Source of the DNA: Smallanthus sonchifolius
Lineage: Eukaryota > Streptophyta > Magnoliopsida > Asterales > Asteraceae
Reading direction: 5' to 3'
Assembly (NCBI GenBank): GCA_023525975.1
Contig: CM042038.1
Coordinates: 12,781,272 to 12,845,271, forward strand
DNA length: 64,000 bases
The position numbers and the translations under genes are program-made. The notes below the pieces were generated by a model. It searched no databases, had not been told where the DNA came from, and saw only the letters and a program-made list of their open reading frames with translations. Below, one piece after another: positions 48,981-58,956 of this stretch. Numbering within the stretch: position 1 is the stretch's first letter; each line of letters opens with the position of its first letter.

Positions 48981-49478
48981 TGTAGCAGCCAGTATAGGGG
49001 TGATGGATAGTAGTTACTCTTTTTTAGTATCCTTGGAAGAGTACCTACGTCACGCCTTGCCATTAGTCCTGTCACGGGGGACCTCAAAGGGCTCCTCCAT
49101 GGCCGTACGGGGTTAGCTCCGTCATCCTCTTGGCTTCTGATCAGAGCTGCATCCACAGAAAACGCTCGTTAGAGGGCCCGGGGGGATTGCCCCCGAGGGC
49201 ACTCCGACGCTCAAGTCAGTATGATCATCCAGATGTGTATATATGCATATGTGAATCTATATCAGGGAAAGAGAGATAATAAAGGAGAAGGGAGCGTAGT
49301 CAAATGAAGGGGGGAGAACCTGTGTGAATGAGAGGGTCGAGTCCCTATTTATGGATAAGTTGTTGGGCCTTTCCCCTAATGGGCCATCTTGGGCTTGTTC
49401 CTGCTATTTGGGCTTCATCATTGGTTTCATTAATCAGGGGTAGTCTTCACAAGTCCTTAATCTAGGGTAGCTCCTACA
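48981..49478 (-). repeat. 5' LTR of the minus-strand retrotransposon
   Basis: 498 bp, direct repeat of 34939-35458 with matching TG...CA type ends. The sequence includes tatggataagttgttgggc and the shared gaacctgtgtgaatgaga region. Confidence 0.85.
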
Positions 49479-49885
49479 TTGAATGACATACAAAGTAATT
49501 TAGTATTTGACCATCTTGATGGGAGAAACTGAATACTTGGGTGATATTCATGTGTATTATTCTATAGAACAAATAATATGTTTTTATCTGTCTATGCAAA
49601 ATCAGATATATACTTAAATGACATTTATGGTAATTCAATACATGACTATCTTGATGAGAGAAATCGAATACTTAGGTGATCTTCATGTGCATTATTCTAT
49701 AGAACAAATAATGTGTTTTTAACTTTTTTATCGGTATAACCAAAATCAGATATATACTTAAATGACATCCAAAGTAACTCCATATATGACTATCTTAAGG
49801 ACGAGAGAAACCGAATACTTGGATAATCTTCGTGTGTATTATTCTATAGAACATATAATATGTTTTTGTAACAAAACCTCATATA
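49479..49885. repeat. Tandem repeat, about 140 bp, three units
   Basis: Units start near 49479, 49616 and 49759 (aaatgacat..aagtaa) and share the phrase gtattattctatagaaca. The left flank of the LTR element (ttagatatgtactttaa, 34922-34938) matches the unit end cagatatatacttaaa, so the retrotransposon landed in this array. Confidence 0.8.
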
Positions 49886-50395
49886 TCAAAGTTAAAAATG
49901 TATTAAGAGGTATTTGGGATTGATTATCACTTATTAAAAATGCATATGTACTTGCCTTTTTAAATACTTAGTTTTGATTAAACACTTTAGTCACAAATAG
50001 TAAGATGAAAAGTTTAGATAAACACTTGAATATTCTCAAGACAAATTAGTATCGTATCAGAATAATAAGTCAGCCATAGGTAGTAAATAGTTTAGACTAA
50101 AAAGACCGAAAATTACAAGAATAATTATTTTTGAGTATGTTATAAATTAATGTTCATACAACTTTACTTTTGTATATATGAAAGATGTGAATAATAAACA
50201 TGACAAAGTTTTGATCTTTTTCCACTTATACAAACTTTTGTGGATTATCTATTTTAATTTTATGTAAATTTAAAGTGAGTTATACTACTGCATTATGGTT
50301 GGTTGAGTGGACGGTGCTGCCACGTGTCTATTGCTGTTTGGTTTTTTCAGTTACCACAATCTTTTATTGCTTTTTGTTTATTTTCTTCTATATAC
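49886..50395. other. AT-rich intergenic DNA
   Basis: No gene or bounded element was recognised. Confidence 0.4.
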
Positions 50396-50520
50396 AAACC
50401 AATAAATAGGGTTGTGAGTTGGTTAATGCGTGGCCTCTAAGGCTCAGCCCCCTCCTCCTGTCCACCCGAGTTTGATTCCTAGGTTGCGAGCTTTTTTTTT
50501 TTACTTTTTTTGTTATTTTT
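50396..50520 (+). repeat. SINE-like segment
   Basis: gagttggttaatgcgtgg resembles a tRNA box A, and cgagtttgattcctaggttg a box B about 50 bp later. A T-run follows (50492-50501). This is the layout of a tRNA-derived SINE head or a decayed tRNA-like sequence. No tail or target duplication was defined. Confidence 0.35.
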
Positions 50521-50920
50521 ACTTTTTCATTTTTTTTTCTTTCCTACATTTTAACGTTTTGTTTTAGTATACAATACGTGCCCCGTCGTGTAACGCATAA
50601 TTGGTTTGGATGTCATTTAAGTATATATATGATTTTGTGTATACCGATAAAAAATATCTTAAATAAAATATCTATAAACTCTCTTTCTCATATTTTTTTT
50701 AATGAAATGGGTAAAATTACAAAAGTACACTCATGTGCCTTGCACATGACCAGACTTAACTGGGTTAGGGCCAAAGGACATAACGTGCAAGATTTCTAAA
50801 CATAAAGGCCGAACACTGACAATTTTTGGACTAAATAACAATATCTGAAAAATAGTATAAAAATAAACAACGATTTCAATTTACTCTTTAAATTATTATT
50901 TATATTATACCTTAAAAATA
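50521..50920. other. Intergenic DNA with a Helitron-like edge
   Basis: Around 50570-50605 tacgtgccccgtcgtgtaac resembles the GC-rich hairpin of Helitron ends, but no partner end was found. The rest is unannotated. Confidence 0.3.
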
Positions 50921-50926
50921 TTTACG

Positions 50927-50941
50927 TGGGCCGTAAGCCCA
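50927..50941 (+). promoter_or_regulatory. Paired site II elements of the YAO promoter
   Basis: TGGGCC (50927-50932) and AGCCCA (50936-50941, the reverse of TGGGCT) form two site II motifs about 180 bp before the start codon. Site II elements with telo-boxes drive growth-linked expression of ribosome-biogenesis genes in plants. Confidence 0.55.
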
Positions 50942-51042
50942 ATTGAAAATAAATAACGGGCTTTAATTATCTCAGGCCCCCCAATTGAATTTCGTATCAT
51001 CTTCTTCACATTCATGCTTGATGAGGCTCTGACACGAACAAT

Positions 51043-51069
51043 AAACCCTAATTCAACCCTTAAACCCTA
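51043..51069 (+). promoter_or_regulatory. Two telo-boxes in the YAO leader
   Basis: AAACCCTA occurs at 51043-51050 and 51062-51069, 47-73 bp before the ATG. Telo-boxes near the transcription start are typical of plant translation and ribosome-biogenesis genes. Confidence 0.65.
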
Positions 51070-51115
51070 ATTTCGATTTTCGCTTCTGCTTCACAATTCC
51101 GCGGTTCCGCTAATC

Positions 51116-54100
51116 ATGATGAATCGCAAAACGTTCAAAAACAAGCAGAATCAAAACGGCCACAAAAGCAAGCGGTTTAAATCGGACAAACCAGACCCGT
51201 TCTTCGACGGTGATTCGAAGCGCCGGAAAAAGTTTGACGACGATGCAGACAGCATCAAGAGCAGTGATTCCGACGAGTACGAAGATAGATATGCGGCGGC
51301 GGTGGAGGACGGCGGTGAAGGAGCTGAATCGGAGGAAGAGGAGACCGCGGCAGAGAAGCGGAAGAGAGTAGCTGAGGCGTACTTGGAGAAGATTAGGGAG
51401 GCGTCGAGGAGAGAGGAGGAGGACGGTGATGAATTCGATGAAAGAGGTGGTAAAGAGGACGGAGATAGGGATTCTCTGGTTGCGAAATTGCTGCAGGCAC
51501 AACAACTTGAAGATAGTGGGCGTCTTCGCAGATTGATTGCTTCAAGGTATATATTCTATCTAGAATCTCATTTTAGTTGTGATAATAGATCCATAGTTAC
51601 AGTTAATTTTGGATTCCTGAATTTGAGATTTAAGAGTCCAATTAGATAATGATTGCAACATCAAACTGAAACTTTAGGTCTAAATTATCACATTTAGATT
51701 TTAGAAAAATTTTCAGATCGATGGAAACGGAACAGATATTTTTGTTGTGGAGCTGATTTTGGTTAATGATCTGTTTATTTAGAGTTCAAAGTCCAAAAAC
51801 AACAGAAGGATTTCGATTTCTAGTGAAACACAGGCAATCTGTTACTGCTGTGGTTTTATCAGAGGATGATTCTAAAGGATTTTCAGCATCAAAAGATGGT
51901 TATATTGTTCAGTGGGATGTTGATAATGGGAAAACAGAAACATATGTTTGGCCTAGTGAAGAAGTGTTGAAGTCTCATGGTGCAAAAGATCCACAGGGTC
52001 GAGCTAAAAAGCGTAGTAAACATGTTTTGGCTCTTGCTGTAAGCACTGATGGAAGGTATTTGGCATGTGGTGGCTTTGATCGACATGTTCATTTGTGGGA
52101 TACACGCACACGGGAGCATATTCAGGTATTGTTTCGGTTTTCCAAAGTTTTAGTTTCATGATTCGTTTATGAATTTAGTATGATTATGAAAACTAGGGAT
52201 AATGTTCTGGAGGCTACCTAAGTATTCTACTTTTTTTTATTAAGGTCACCTATATAATTAATCTACTCTATAGGCCACCCAAGTATGTTTCCAGTTTTGT
52301 TTATACCAAATCTGGCTAAAAGCGCGCCGAATAACGAATATTCACTTAGTATTTAAAAAAAAACAAGTTTGCATTGTGTTGAGTTACCTATAAGCAATGA
52401 TTCAATGTAAAAGTACTAGTGTGTTTTTGCCATTTTACAATCTTCCGTCCTTTTTTATCCAGATTCGGTATAAATGAAACATGATGCATACTTGGGTGGC
52501 CTATACAATAGTTTCATTATATATGGACACCCTCATTAGAGAAAATAACATGCAAATGAACTACACAAACAGGAGTAATCAAGTTGTTTGCTCCATTAAC
52601 TAAAGCTACTATTTTGATATAATAAAGTTTGCCACTTGAGTGTTTTTAGGTGGACAAAAGGACGGTTTGTGAATGCCTGGTAAATGGTCAAATTGGGTAA
52701 AATCTAGGGCGGGTTAACCTACAAATACTTTCTTCCTTTTCTAATTTTGAAATAGTTAGTGTATTTAATATGAATATAGAAAAGTATTATAAAAATAGTG
52801 GTTATTTTTTTTAATAAAATCTATTTAGGAGGTTTTGAACACTAGTTGGGTGGCTTCTAAACCGTTTTACTTGTTTTTTTGGGGTCATGTTTTGATGTTT
52901 CACCTATTTGAACATAATATAACCCACATTGAGCCGACATAGATGGGTTGAATTTGCTCTTATATGCCAGTTGGGGTTTTTTGCAGGCTTTTCCCGGTCA
53001 TAAAGGACCTGTTTCTTGCTTGACTTTCAGGCAAGGGACTTCAGAACTATTTTCTGGTTCATATGATCGAACAATCAAAATATGGAATGCAGAAGACAGA
53101 TCTTACATAACCACATTATTTGGCCATCAAAGTGATGTTTTAACTATCGATTGCTTAAGAAAAGAACGTGTGCTAACTGTTGGTCGTGATCGCACCATGC
53201 ACTTATGGAAGGTAAAATGGTTTACTTCTATAACGTGATTTAAATAGGGCAAACTGATTGAGATAGAATCAAACCGTACATTTTTTCCTTATTTTTTTCA
53301 AGTGGGCGTTAAAATAGAAACCGTCTTACATTTGTTACCAAGTTTAGCAACTAACCTAATGCTAATTGCTAATGTGGCATGGTTGAGGGCTTGATGCCAT
53401 GCTGATTGCCACATCAGATGCTACATATGCAAAAAATGAATTTGTGAAAAAAAATTAAAATGAATTTATTGACAAGTTTGAAAATGACATTTTCTTTAAG
53501 TTTTATATTAAAATATTATTATTAAATATCACATCAGATGCTATGTGGCATATACACATACACTAAAATGACAAATAAGATGCCACACTAGCAATTCCAG
53601 AAAAAACTAGCAAAAATGACCAACTACCATTGAACCATGCCATTCTCTGCTAACATCAGTAGTAAAGTGTAAGTTGGTTGCTGAAATTGGTAGTAAAATG
53701 TTAGTTGGTTATCGAAATATGTAATGAAATGCAAGTTAGTTACAATTTATTACCGATTTTAGCAACCAACCTCATTTTATATTTTTACTTGTAAATTGCT
53801 GATGCGGTACCGTTTGATGCCATTCAAGCTACCACATCAGATGCCACAAATGCAAAAATTGCTTATGTGAAGAGATTGAACATATACATTTTTTATTTGG
53901 TTAAAACATTATTTGAAATATTATTTTTGAATGTGAGATATAACGAGGCATATAAACATAAGTGACAAATAAGAGGCCACATCAGCTATACTTGAATAAT
54001 CTGCTTAAAGTGACCTGCCAAGTGGCATATACACATACATGAACACATGACTAATAAGATGCCACGTTAGCAATTTTAGAAAAAAATAAGCAAAAATGAC

Positions 54101-55909
54101 CCTCTACGAGTACTGGTTGAACAGGTCATTGGTAGCTAAAAATCGGTAATGGTAATGTTGTTTCTGTTTTGCGACATGTTTAAAGTTGGTTTTACCAACT
54201 TACAATTTATAAATTGTTTACCTGTGAAATTTGCTGAGCAACCAACCTTATTTTTAACTGAATTTACCCGGAAAAGTTGCTGATATACTAGTCGCCGCAT
54301 CAGATGCTACTAATGCAAAAAATGCTTATGTGGAAAAACGTTTAATAATAAATTTATTTACAAGTTTGAAAAAATGATATATTTTCAGAAGTTATGTCTG
54401 CAGTGAAAAATTGGTAAAAGATGATCGGCTACCTGTTGACAAATTGATTCTTTTTTTAAAATTAAAATTTATACTAAAATATTGTTATCAAACGTACATT
54501 GGATGTAAATTGGCGTGTACACATACACAAAAGTGACAAATAGGATGTCACGTTAGCAAATTTTTGAAAGTTTTGTTGCTAAATTCTGGAGAAGACGTAT
54601 AGTCTGTTCATATTGCGTGCAGTTTGCGCTTTGAAGTTGCCGCCATTAGTATTTATATCTACATTTTTAATGAAAACAGGTTCCTGAGGAGTCTCAACTT
54701 GTCTTTCGAGCTCCTGCATCATCATTAGAGTGCTGCTGTTTTATCAATAATGATGAATTTTTATCAGGCTCAGATGATGGTAGTATTGAGCATTGGGGTG
54801 TATTGAGAAAGAAACCCCTTCATATTATTAAAAATGCACACCCTTTATTAACTCCAAATACACTTGATGTTAAACAAAATCATGATTTATCAAATGGTAG
54901 TAAAGGTAATCAACTTAAAATTTTATTTTCCTCTTTTTTTTTTAAATCTCAGCAGCTATTAATAACTTGAATTATTGCGGTTTAAATTCCATTTTCATCC
55001 AGATGATTTGGATTCTGTTCCTGAAAAGCTGGGCGCGTCTGCTTGTTCTTGGGTTAGTTCTGTTGCTGTATGTAGAAACAGTGATCTTGCAGCATCAGGA
55101 GCTGGTAACGGTGTAGTTCGTCTGTGGGAAATAGAAAATGACGCTAAAGGCGTTCAACCACTTTTTGAGCTGCCATTGGTAAGTTTTTGCTTCTTATCTC
55201 AAATTGGTCTAATGAGCCCAATAAGACTTTTTAGTAGGTCAACCAAAGCTGAAAGTCGCCCAGTGTTTATATGGTGAACAAAAGAAAACATGTTAGTGGG
55301 TTAAAACCTGAGCTGTCCCTAGGTGTGTACATGGTTGTAAAAATCGCTAGGCGCTAGTCGGGCGGTGAGGTAGGGCCTAGGCCTAGGCGGGATTAATCAG
55401 GGCCTAGGCGGGATTAATCGGATTGGAATTTTTATATGTAATTTTCAGTTTTTTATATATATACACACATTTTTATATGTGATTTTTATAAAAATGTGTG
55501 TTTTTAAACCACACCAAAGGTTTTTGCCGGAATTTGGCCGGAAATTTCAGGTTTTCGCCGGAATGTTCGCCGGAATCTGGCCGCCTAGGCACGATTTGGA
55601 ACGCCTAGCGATTTTTGGACCGACTAGGCCAAAATTAGTCGTTAACGAGCCGCCTAGCGACTAATCGGCGCCTAGGCGCGACTTTTACAACACTGGGTGT
55701 GTAAACGAGACGAGCTGAAAACCTAGTAATTTGGTTTGTTTCGAGCTCGGCTTGAGAAAAAATTTCCAAGCTCGAACTCGGCTCGTATGTATTAATTATT
55801 TATTATTTTGTTTATACACTTTTATAATATTATTTGTATAAATTTATTTTATATATCTTTATATAGATAGGGTATATGGCATAATATATATTAATTTAGT
55901 ATTTTTTTC

Positions 55910-55947
<38 letters not shown>

Positions 55948-56435
55948 TATAATCTGTAATATATATTTATTACATTAATAAAAATTATTATTTTTATATA
56001 AATAATAGACTTGTTTAGGGGAGCCAAGCCGAGCCTGGTATATGAAGCTTGGGCCTGCGCTCGCTTATGCTTAGCCCGGCTCGTTCAGTTTGTTTACACC
56101 TCTAGCTGGCCTGGCCTGTTTTGACCCGTTTCAACCTAAATGTGTTTTTGACTCGTTTTTCCTAGCTACGTGCCTGGATGTTTCTTGATTCGGTATTCTA
56201 CTATCATATTTTGTATTAGGTTGGATACGTAAATTCTTTGGCGTTTGCCAAATCCGGAAAGTTTTTGGTTGCTGGAGTCGGAAAGGTGAATTTCAACTAC
56301 TTTTCGTTTCAACTTTTTACCATCGCATATCCCTGTGCTTACATCTTTATCTATCAGGAACCCCGTTTTGGTCGATGGGGGTCCCTTCCCGCTGCTCGGC
56401 ACGGTGTTGCGGTGCACTCTTTGCAGCTCTCGTGA
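51116..56435 (+). CDS. YAO: U3 snoRNP WD40 protein, RRP9/U3-55K homologue, 7 exons
   Basis: Exons 51116-51546, 51783-52125, 52987-53211, 54680-54905, 55003-55178, 56220-56285 and 56358-56435 join in frame to 514 aa. The N-terminus is basic then acidic (KSKRFKSDKPDPFF; ESEEEETAAEKRKR), fitting nuclear targeting. WD40 repeats follow: GYIVQWD, HVHLWDT, TIKIWNA, TMHLWKV, SIEHWGV and VVRLWEI. The last exons give VGYVNSLAFAKSGKFLVAGV and then RFGRWG..HGVAVHSLQLS, the conserved C-terminus of the family. The protein binds U3 snoRNA and works in 18S pre-rRNA processing in the nucleolus; loss of YAO in Arabidopsis disturbs gametogenesis and embryo division. A second ATG follows the first directly (MMNRK), so the exact start is ambiguous by one codon. 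Confidence 0.94.
52197..52535. mobile_element. MITE 'ggccacccaagtat' family, copy 3
   Basis: Same inner phrase ataggccacccaagtatgtt and inverted partner acttgggtggcctatacaat. It lies in YAO intron 2. The termini are more diverged than in the ORP copies. Confidence 0.65.
53280..54600. repeat. Three head-to-tail copies of the 'tgccacat' repeat
   Basis: YAO intron 3 contains three related segments starting near 53330, 53755 and 54230. Each has tttagcaaccaac..., a line of catcagatgccac/catcagatgctac, then aaaaaatgcttatgtg-like words. The spacing is about 425-475 bp. A single relative lies in ORP intron 1 (4270-4890). Confidence 0.75.
55320..56104. mobile_element. Element with GGTGTAAAC-type ends, interrupted by a hAT MITE
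   Basis: The left end (taggtgtgta, continuing after the insertion as aacgagacgagctg) and right end (revcomp agaggtgtaaacaaactgaa) are imperfect inverted repeats, and both sides carry gagctcg/cggctcg words. The hAT MITE 55330-55695 sits in its left terminus. A TA run lies at 55917-55942. It lies in YAO intron 5. Confidence 0.5.
55330..55695. mobile_element. hAT-type MITE with exact 8-bp duplication
   Basis: The ends are catggttgtaaaaatcgc and revcomp cagtgttgtaaaagtcgc. The exact duplication ggtgtgta lies at 55322-55329 and 55696-55703. GC-rich repeats of cctaggcg and ggcgccta lie near both ends. Length 366 bp. Confidence 0.88.
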
Positions 56436-58106
56436 TCTACTAATTCTACCAAGCCAGCCCCGTTAACTCACACAAGACCCGGGACCAAGTTACAAAGAGC
56501 GCTCTAGCAGACACAAAAAGCAGGAGGCAAAAAAACGTGATCTCTGTGTCTTAGGCTGGGACCTAATTGGGATTTGTTACATTTTTTTTGTTGTGATGTA
56601 TTAGTTAAATATCAATTTTGGTTACAGTTTCGCTAAACATCAATTTTGGATTCCGAAATCTCAAAAACCTTGAAATTTGGTTGTTGGTAACCGCTATTCA
56701 GACAAAACAAATCGAGTATGTTTAACTTATTGAACTTGAAATTTGATTGTTGGCTACAAAGTCGTTGGGTGACGGCTAGATCGCGAAAGCACGCTTTAAC
56801 GGTAGGAACCAGTTCCAAACCGGGTAGAATCGGGTCAGGTTGGAACCGGGGTCGGGTGTGAATCGTTTTGGAACTGGTTTTCAGGCAAGGAAGAGGCACC
56901 GGGTTGGAACTGGCGGGTTCGATCGGGTTAGATCTGGGTACACTGGGGGCCGGGTTGAAACTGGAACCTGTTTCGGGTCGGGTCGTCTGGTACAGTTCGG
57001 GGACCGGTATTTTTGCCTACCTCTAATTTCCGGTTTAAATAGGCCCATCACGAGTATGTGGAGGGTCTCGTTGAGTTTCATTAAAATTTGTTAATGGGCT
57101 TAAGGGGTGTATTAGGATTTTTCATTGTTTCTTTATTGACCAAATTTGAGTTACCTCATAAATATATAACCATGATTAAGGTTATTGTATGAGGGTTATT
57201 GTATCTAAGTTTTGAGTCAGTTTCGTTGATATAATAATAAGAGAACTCATCTAAATTGTGTTTGTGTTTTGTTTATCAATTCAATCTTTAAATCGGTACT
57301 AAAGCTAAACCGTCACATCCTTCTGACCTGTTTAGCGGATCGTACTCCACGATGAGTGGTGCTGGCAATTATTCTGGTTCTGTTCCGTGGAGTTCAGCGA
57401 TCAAGAAGGAAACCGAAGGCTCCAGCTGCAATCGAGCAAGAACCTGAAGAAGACAGTCACGATCAGGGTGTGGGTAACATACATTTTGAAGTTGGTAAAT
57501 AGTGTTTTGGTAAGAGTCATAGGTTGGTCATTGAAGGTGGTGGTGAAATGATTATAAAAACGAGAAAAAGAAACGTAGTTAAGTACATAAAAAAACGGTT
57601 AACTACATAACAGAAACGTATAAAGTTATGGCGACTTGGTTGTAGAGATCGAAACATAGATAAAAACAGTTATATAACGGTACCGATGTTCATCAGTCAG
57701 TGTTGATCTCATTATTCACGGTACCAACACGTTACCGTCGGTCGATATAACCAACGATACCTAAAAATACCTTATATTGTATACAACTCCGTATTTAACA
57801 AATTTTATACCCGGACGCCAAGAAAAAAATTTAAACACAACCACAAATTAGTTTAAAAAAATTTAACGAACGAAAGTTATCATACTACATATACTACAAG
57901 TGGTAAACTCAAAACTTTAAGAACTTGAGGGGGGTTAAAGTGACATTTTACAAAGTTGAAAAGTGAATTCCGACATTTTACAAAGTTGAAGGCTTAGAAA
58001 TGGTCGATGACATCTAAATGAGATGGATAGAAATATAGAATACGAGGAGGGGAATGATGATAATAGCAAGGGACGGCAGAGTTCTCTGGTCTTCTTTATT
58101 AGCTCA
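56436..58106. other. Intergenic DNA with degraded repeats
   Basis: After the YAO 3' UTR, 56790-57030 is a run of ggttggaaccgggt/cgggtc words typical of a degraded element. A short frame at 57405-57475 (KPKAPAAIEQEPEEDSHDQG) looks like leftover coding sequence but matches nothing I know. No gene is supported. Confidence 0.4.
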
Positions 58107-58487
58107 CTAGGTTATAGACCCGTGTATTACACGAGATTGTATAAGACTATTACTTTTTACACGTCAGTTTCTTTAGGACAGTCACACTTCCAATAATATT
58201 ACGACCATCATGCTATAGACTACATCTGGTAATGAAATTCCAAGTGGTAGAATTTTGAATTAATTACCTAGTTATTTTCTTATAATTTTAAAACAAAGAT
58301 TGAATTAAAGATGAATTTATCCAAATTAGGAATGATTTTTGATTTTTAATCAAATAAAATTTTAAAAGGGTAATAATTGTCATTAATAATTAATTGTAGG
58401 TGGTCTAAATACTTGACACATGACATGTTGGTGAATGAGAATATGTCAAGTGGCTAAGAAAGATGTTCCTTTATTATAATAGTAAGA
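58107..58487 (-). mobile_element. Short non-autonomous Helitron
   Basis: On the minus strand it starts tcttactattataataaagg after an A (58488). It ends with the hairpin ctcgtgtaatacacgggtct then ataacCTAG at 58110-58107, followed by T. Length 381 bp, no coding region. Confidence 0.78.
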
Positions 58488-58956
58488 TAATATAAGATAT
58501 TCACTATTTTCTACTTTTTTTTACAAAATATGTTTTTTTGTCTGTGTTTTTATGCTTGAAATCGAGCCTAACGTGTGCCCCGCCGCAATGTGCGAGTTAA
58601 CCCTCACCGGTTGAATATGAATTTAGGAAATGAATAGTCGCCCAGGACTCCTTACTATGACCATTGACCACCAATTGAAGGACTCAGGTCTAGATAAGTG
58701 GCGAAAACGAAAAAAACAATAATGACCTCGTTTTATCTTAAAAATGAACCATAACATATAAAAATAAAAACAAGTGAGAGCCCAAAAAACGATTACAAAG
58801 TTTTATCACTCACTGTTCGCTCTTGTTTTATCTTTAAAATGAACCATGACATACAAAAACAAGCATATCACAAAATGATTACAAAATTAATCACTCAATA
58901 TCTAATACCGTTAAATGACGGAGTAATCAGTCGATATCTTCACATATTGGTTGAGT
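58488..58956. other. 3' flank of the RGLG gene
   Basis: Around 58570-58605 the words cgtgtgccccgccgcaatgt look like another Helitron hairpin. A short duplication (tttatctt(t)aaaatgaaccat) lies at 58732 and 58827. The last part would be the RGLG 3' UTR. Confidence 0.4.

Larger units (their letters stand above)
34939..49478 (-). mobile_element. LTR retrotransposon derivative without pol (Tat-like, LARD type)
   Basis: Two direct repeats (34939-35458 and 48981-49478) begin TGTAGCAGCC and end GCTCCTACA. They are flanked by tttaa and ttgaa, a 5-bp duplication with one mismatch. A primer-binding-site-like sequence lies inside the right LTR and a purine-rich tract inside the left LTR, so the element reads on the minus strand. 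About 5.9 kb of its own interior remains after subtracting the nested Mutator-like element. No protease, reverse transcriptase, RNase H or integrase motif was found. Tandem repeats cluster near the 3' LTR, as known for Tat-lineage elements; placing it in Tat is inference. Confidence 0.82.

Noticed and set aside
50396..50520. A functional tRNA gene
   Set aside because: Box-like words are present but no complete cloverleaf or acceptor pairing can be drawn, so it was kept only as a SINE-like segment.
51110..51505. Long open frame antisense to YAO exon 1
   Set aside because: It is a shadow of the biased codons in the charged N-terminus of YAO. No motifs are present.
57405..57475. Coding fragment KPKAPAAIEQEPEED
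   Set aside because: Too short, no flanking exon structure and no family recognised. Mentioned only within the intergenic description.
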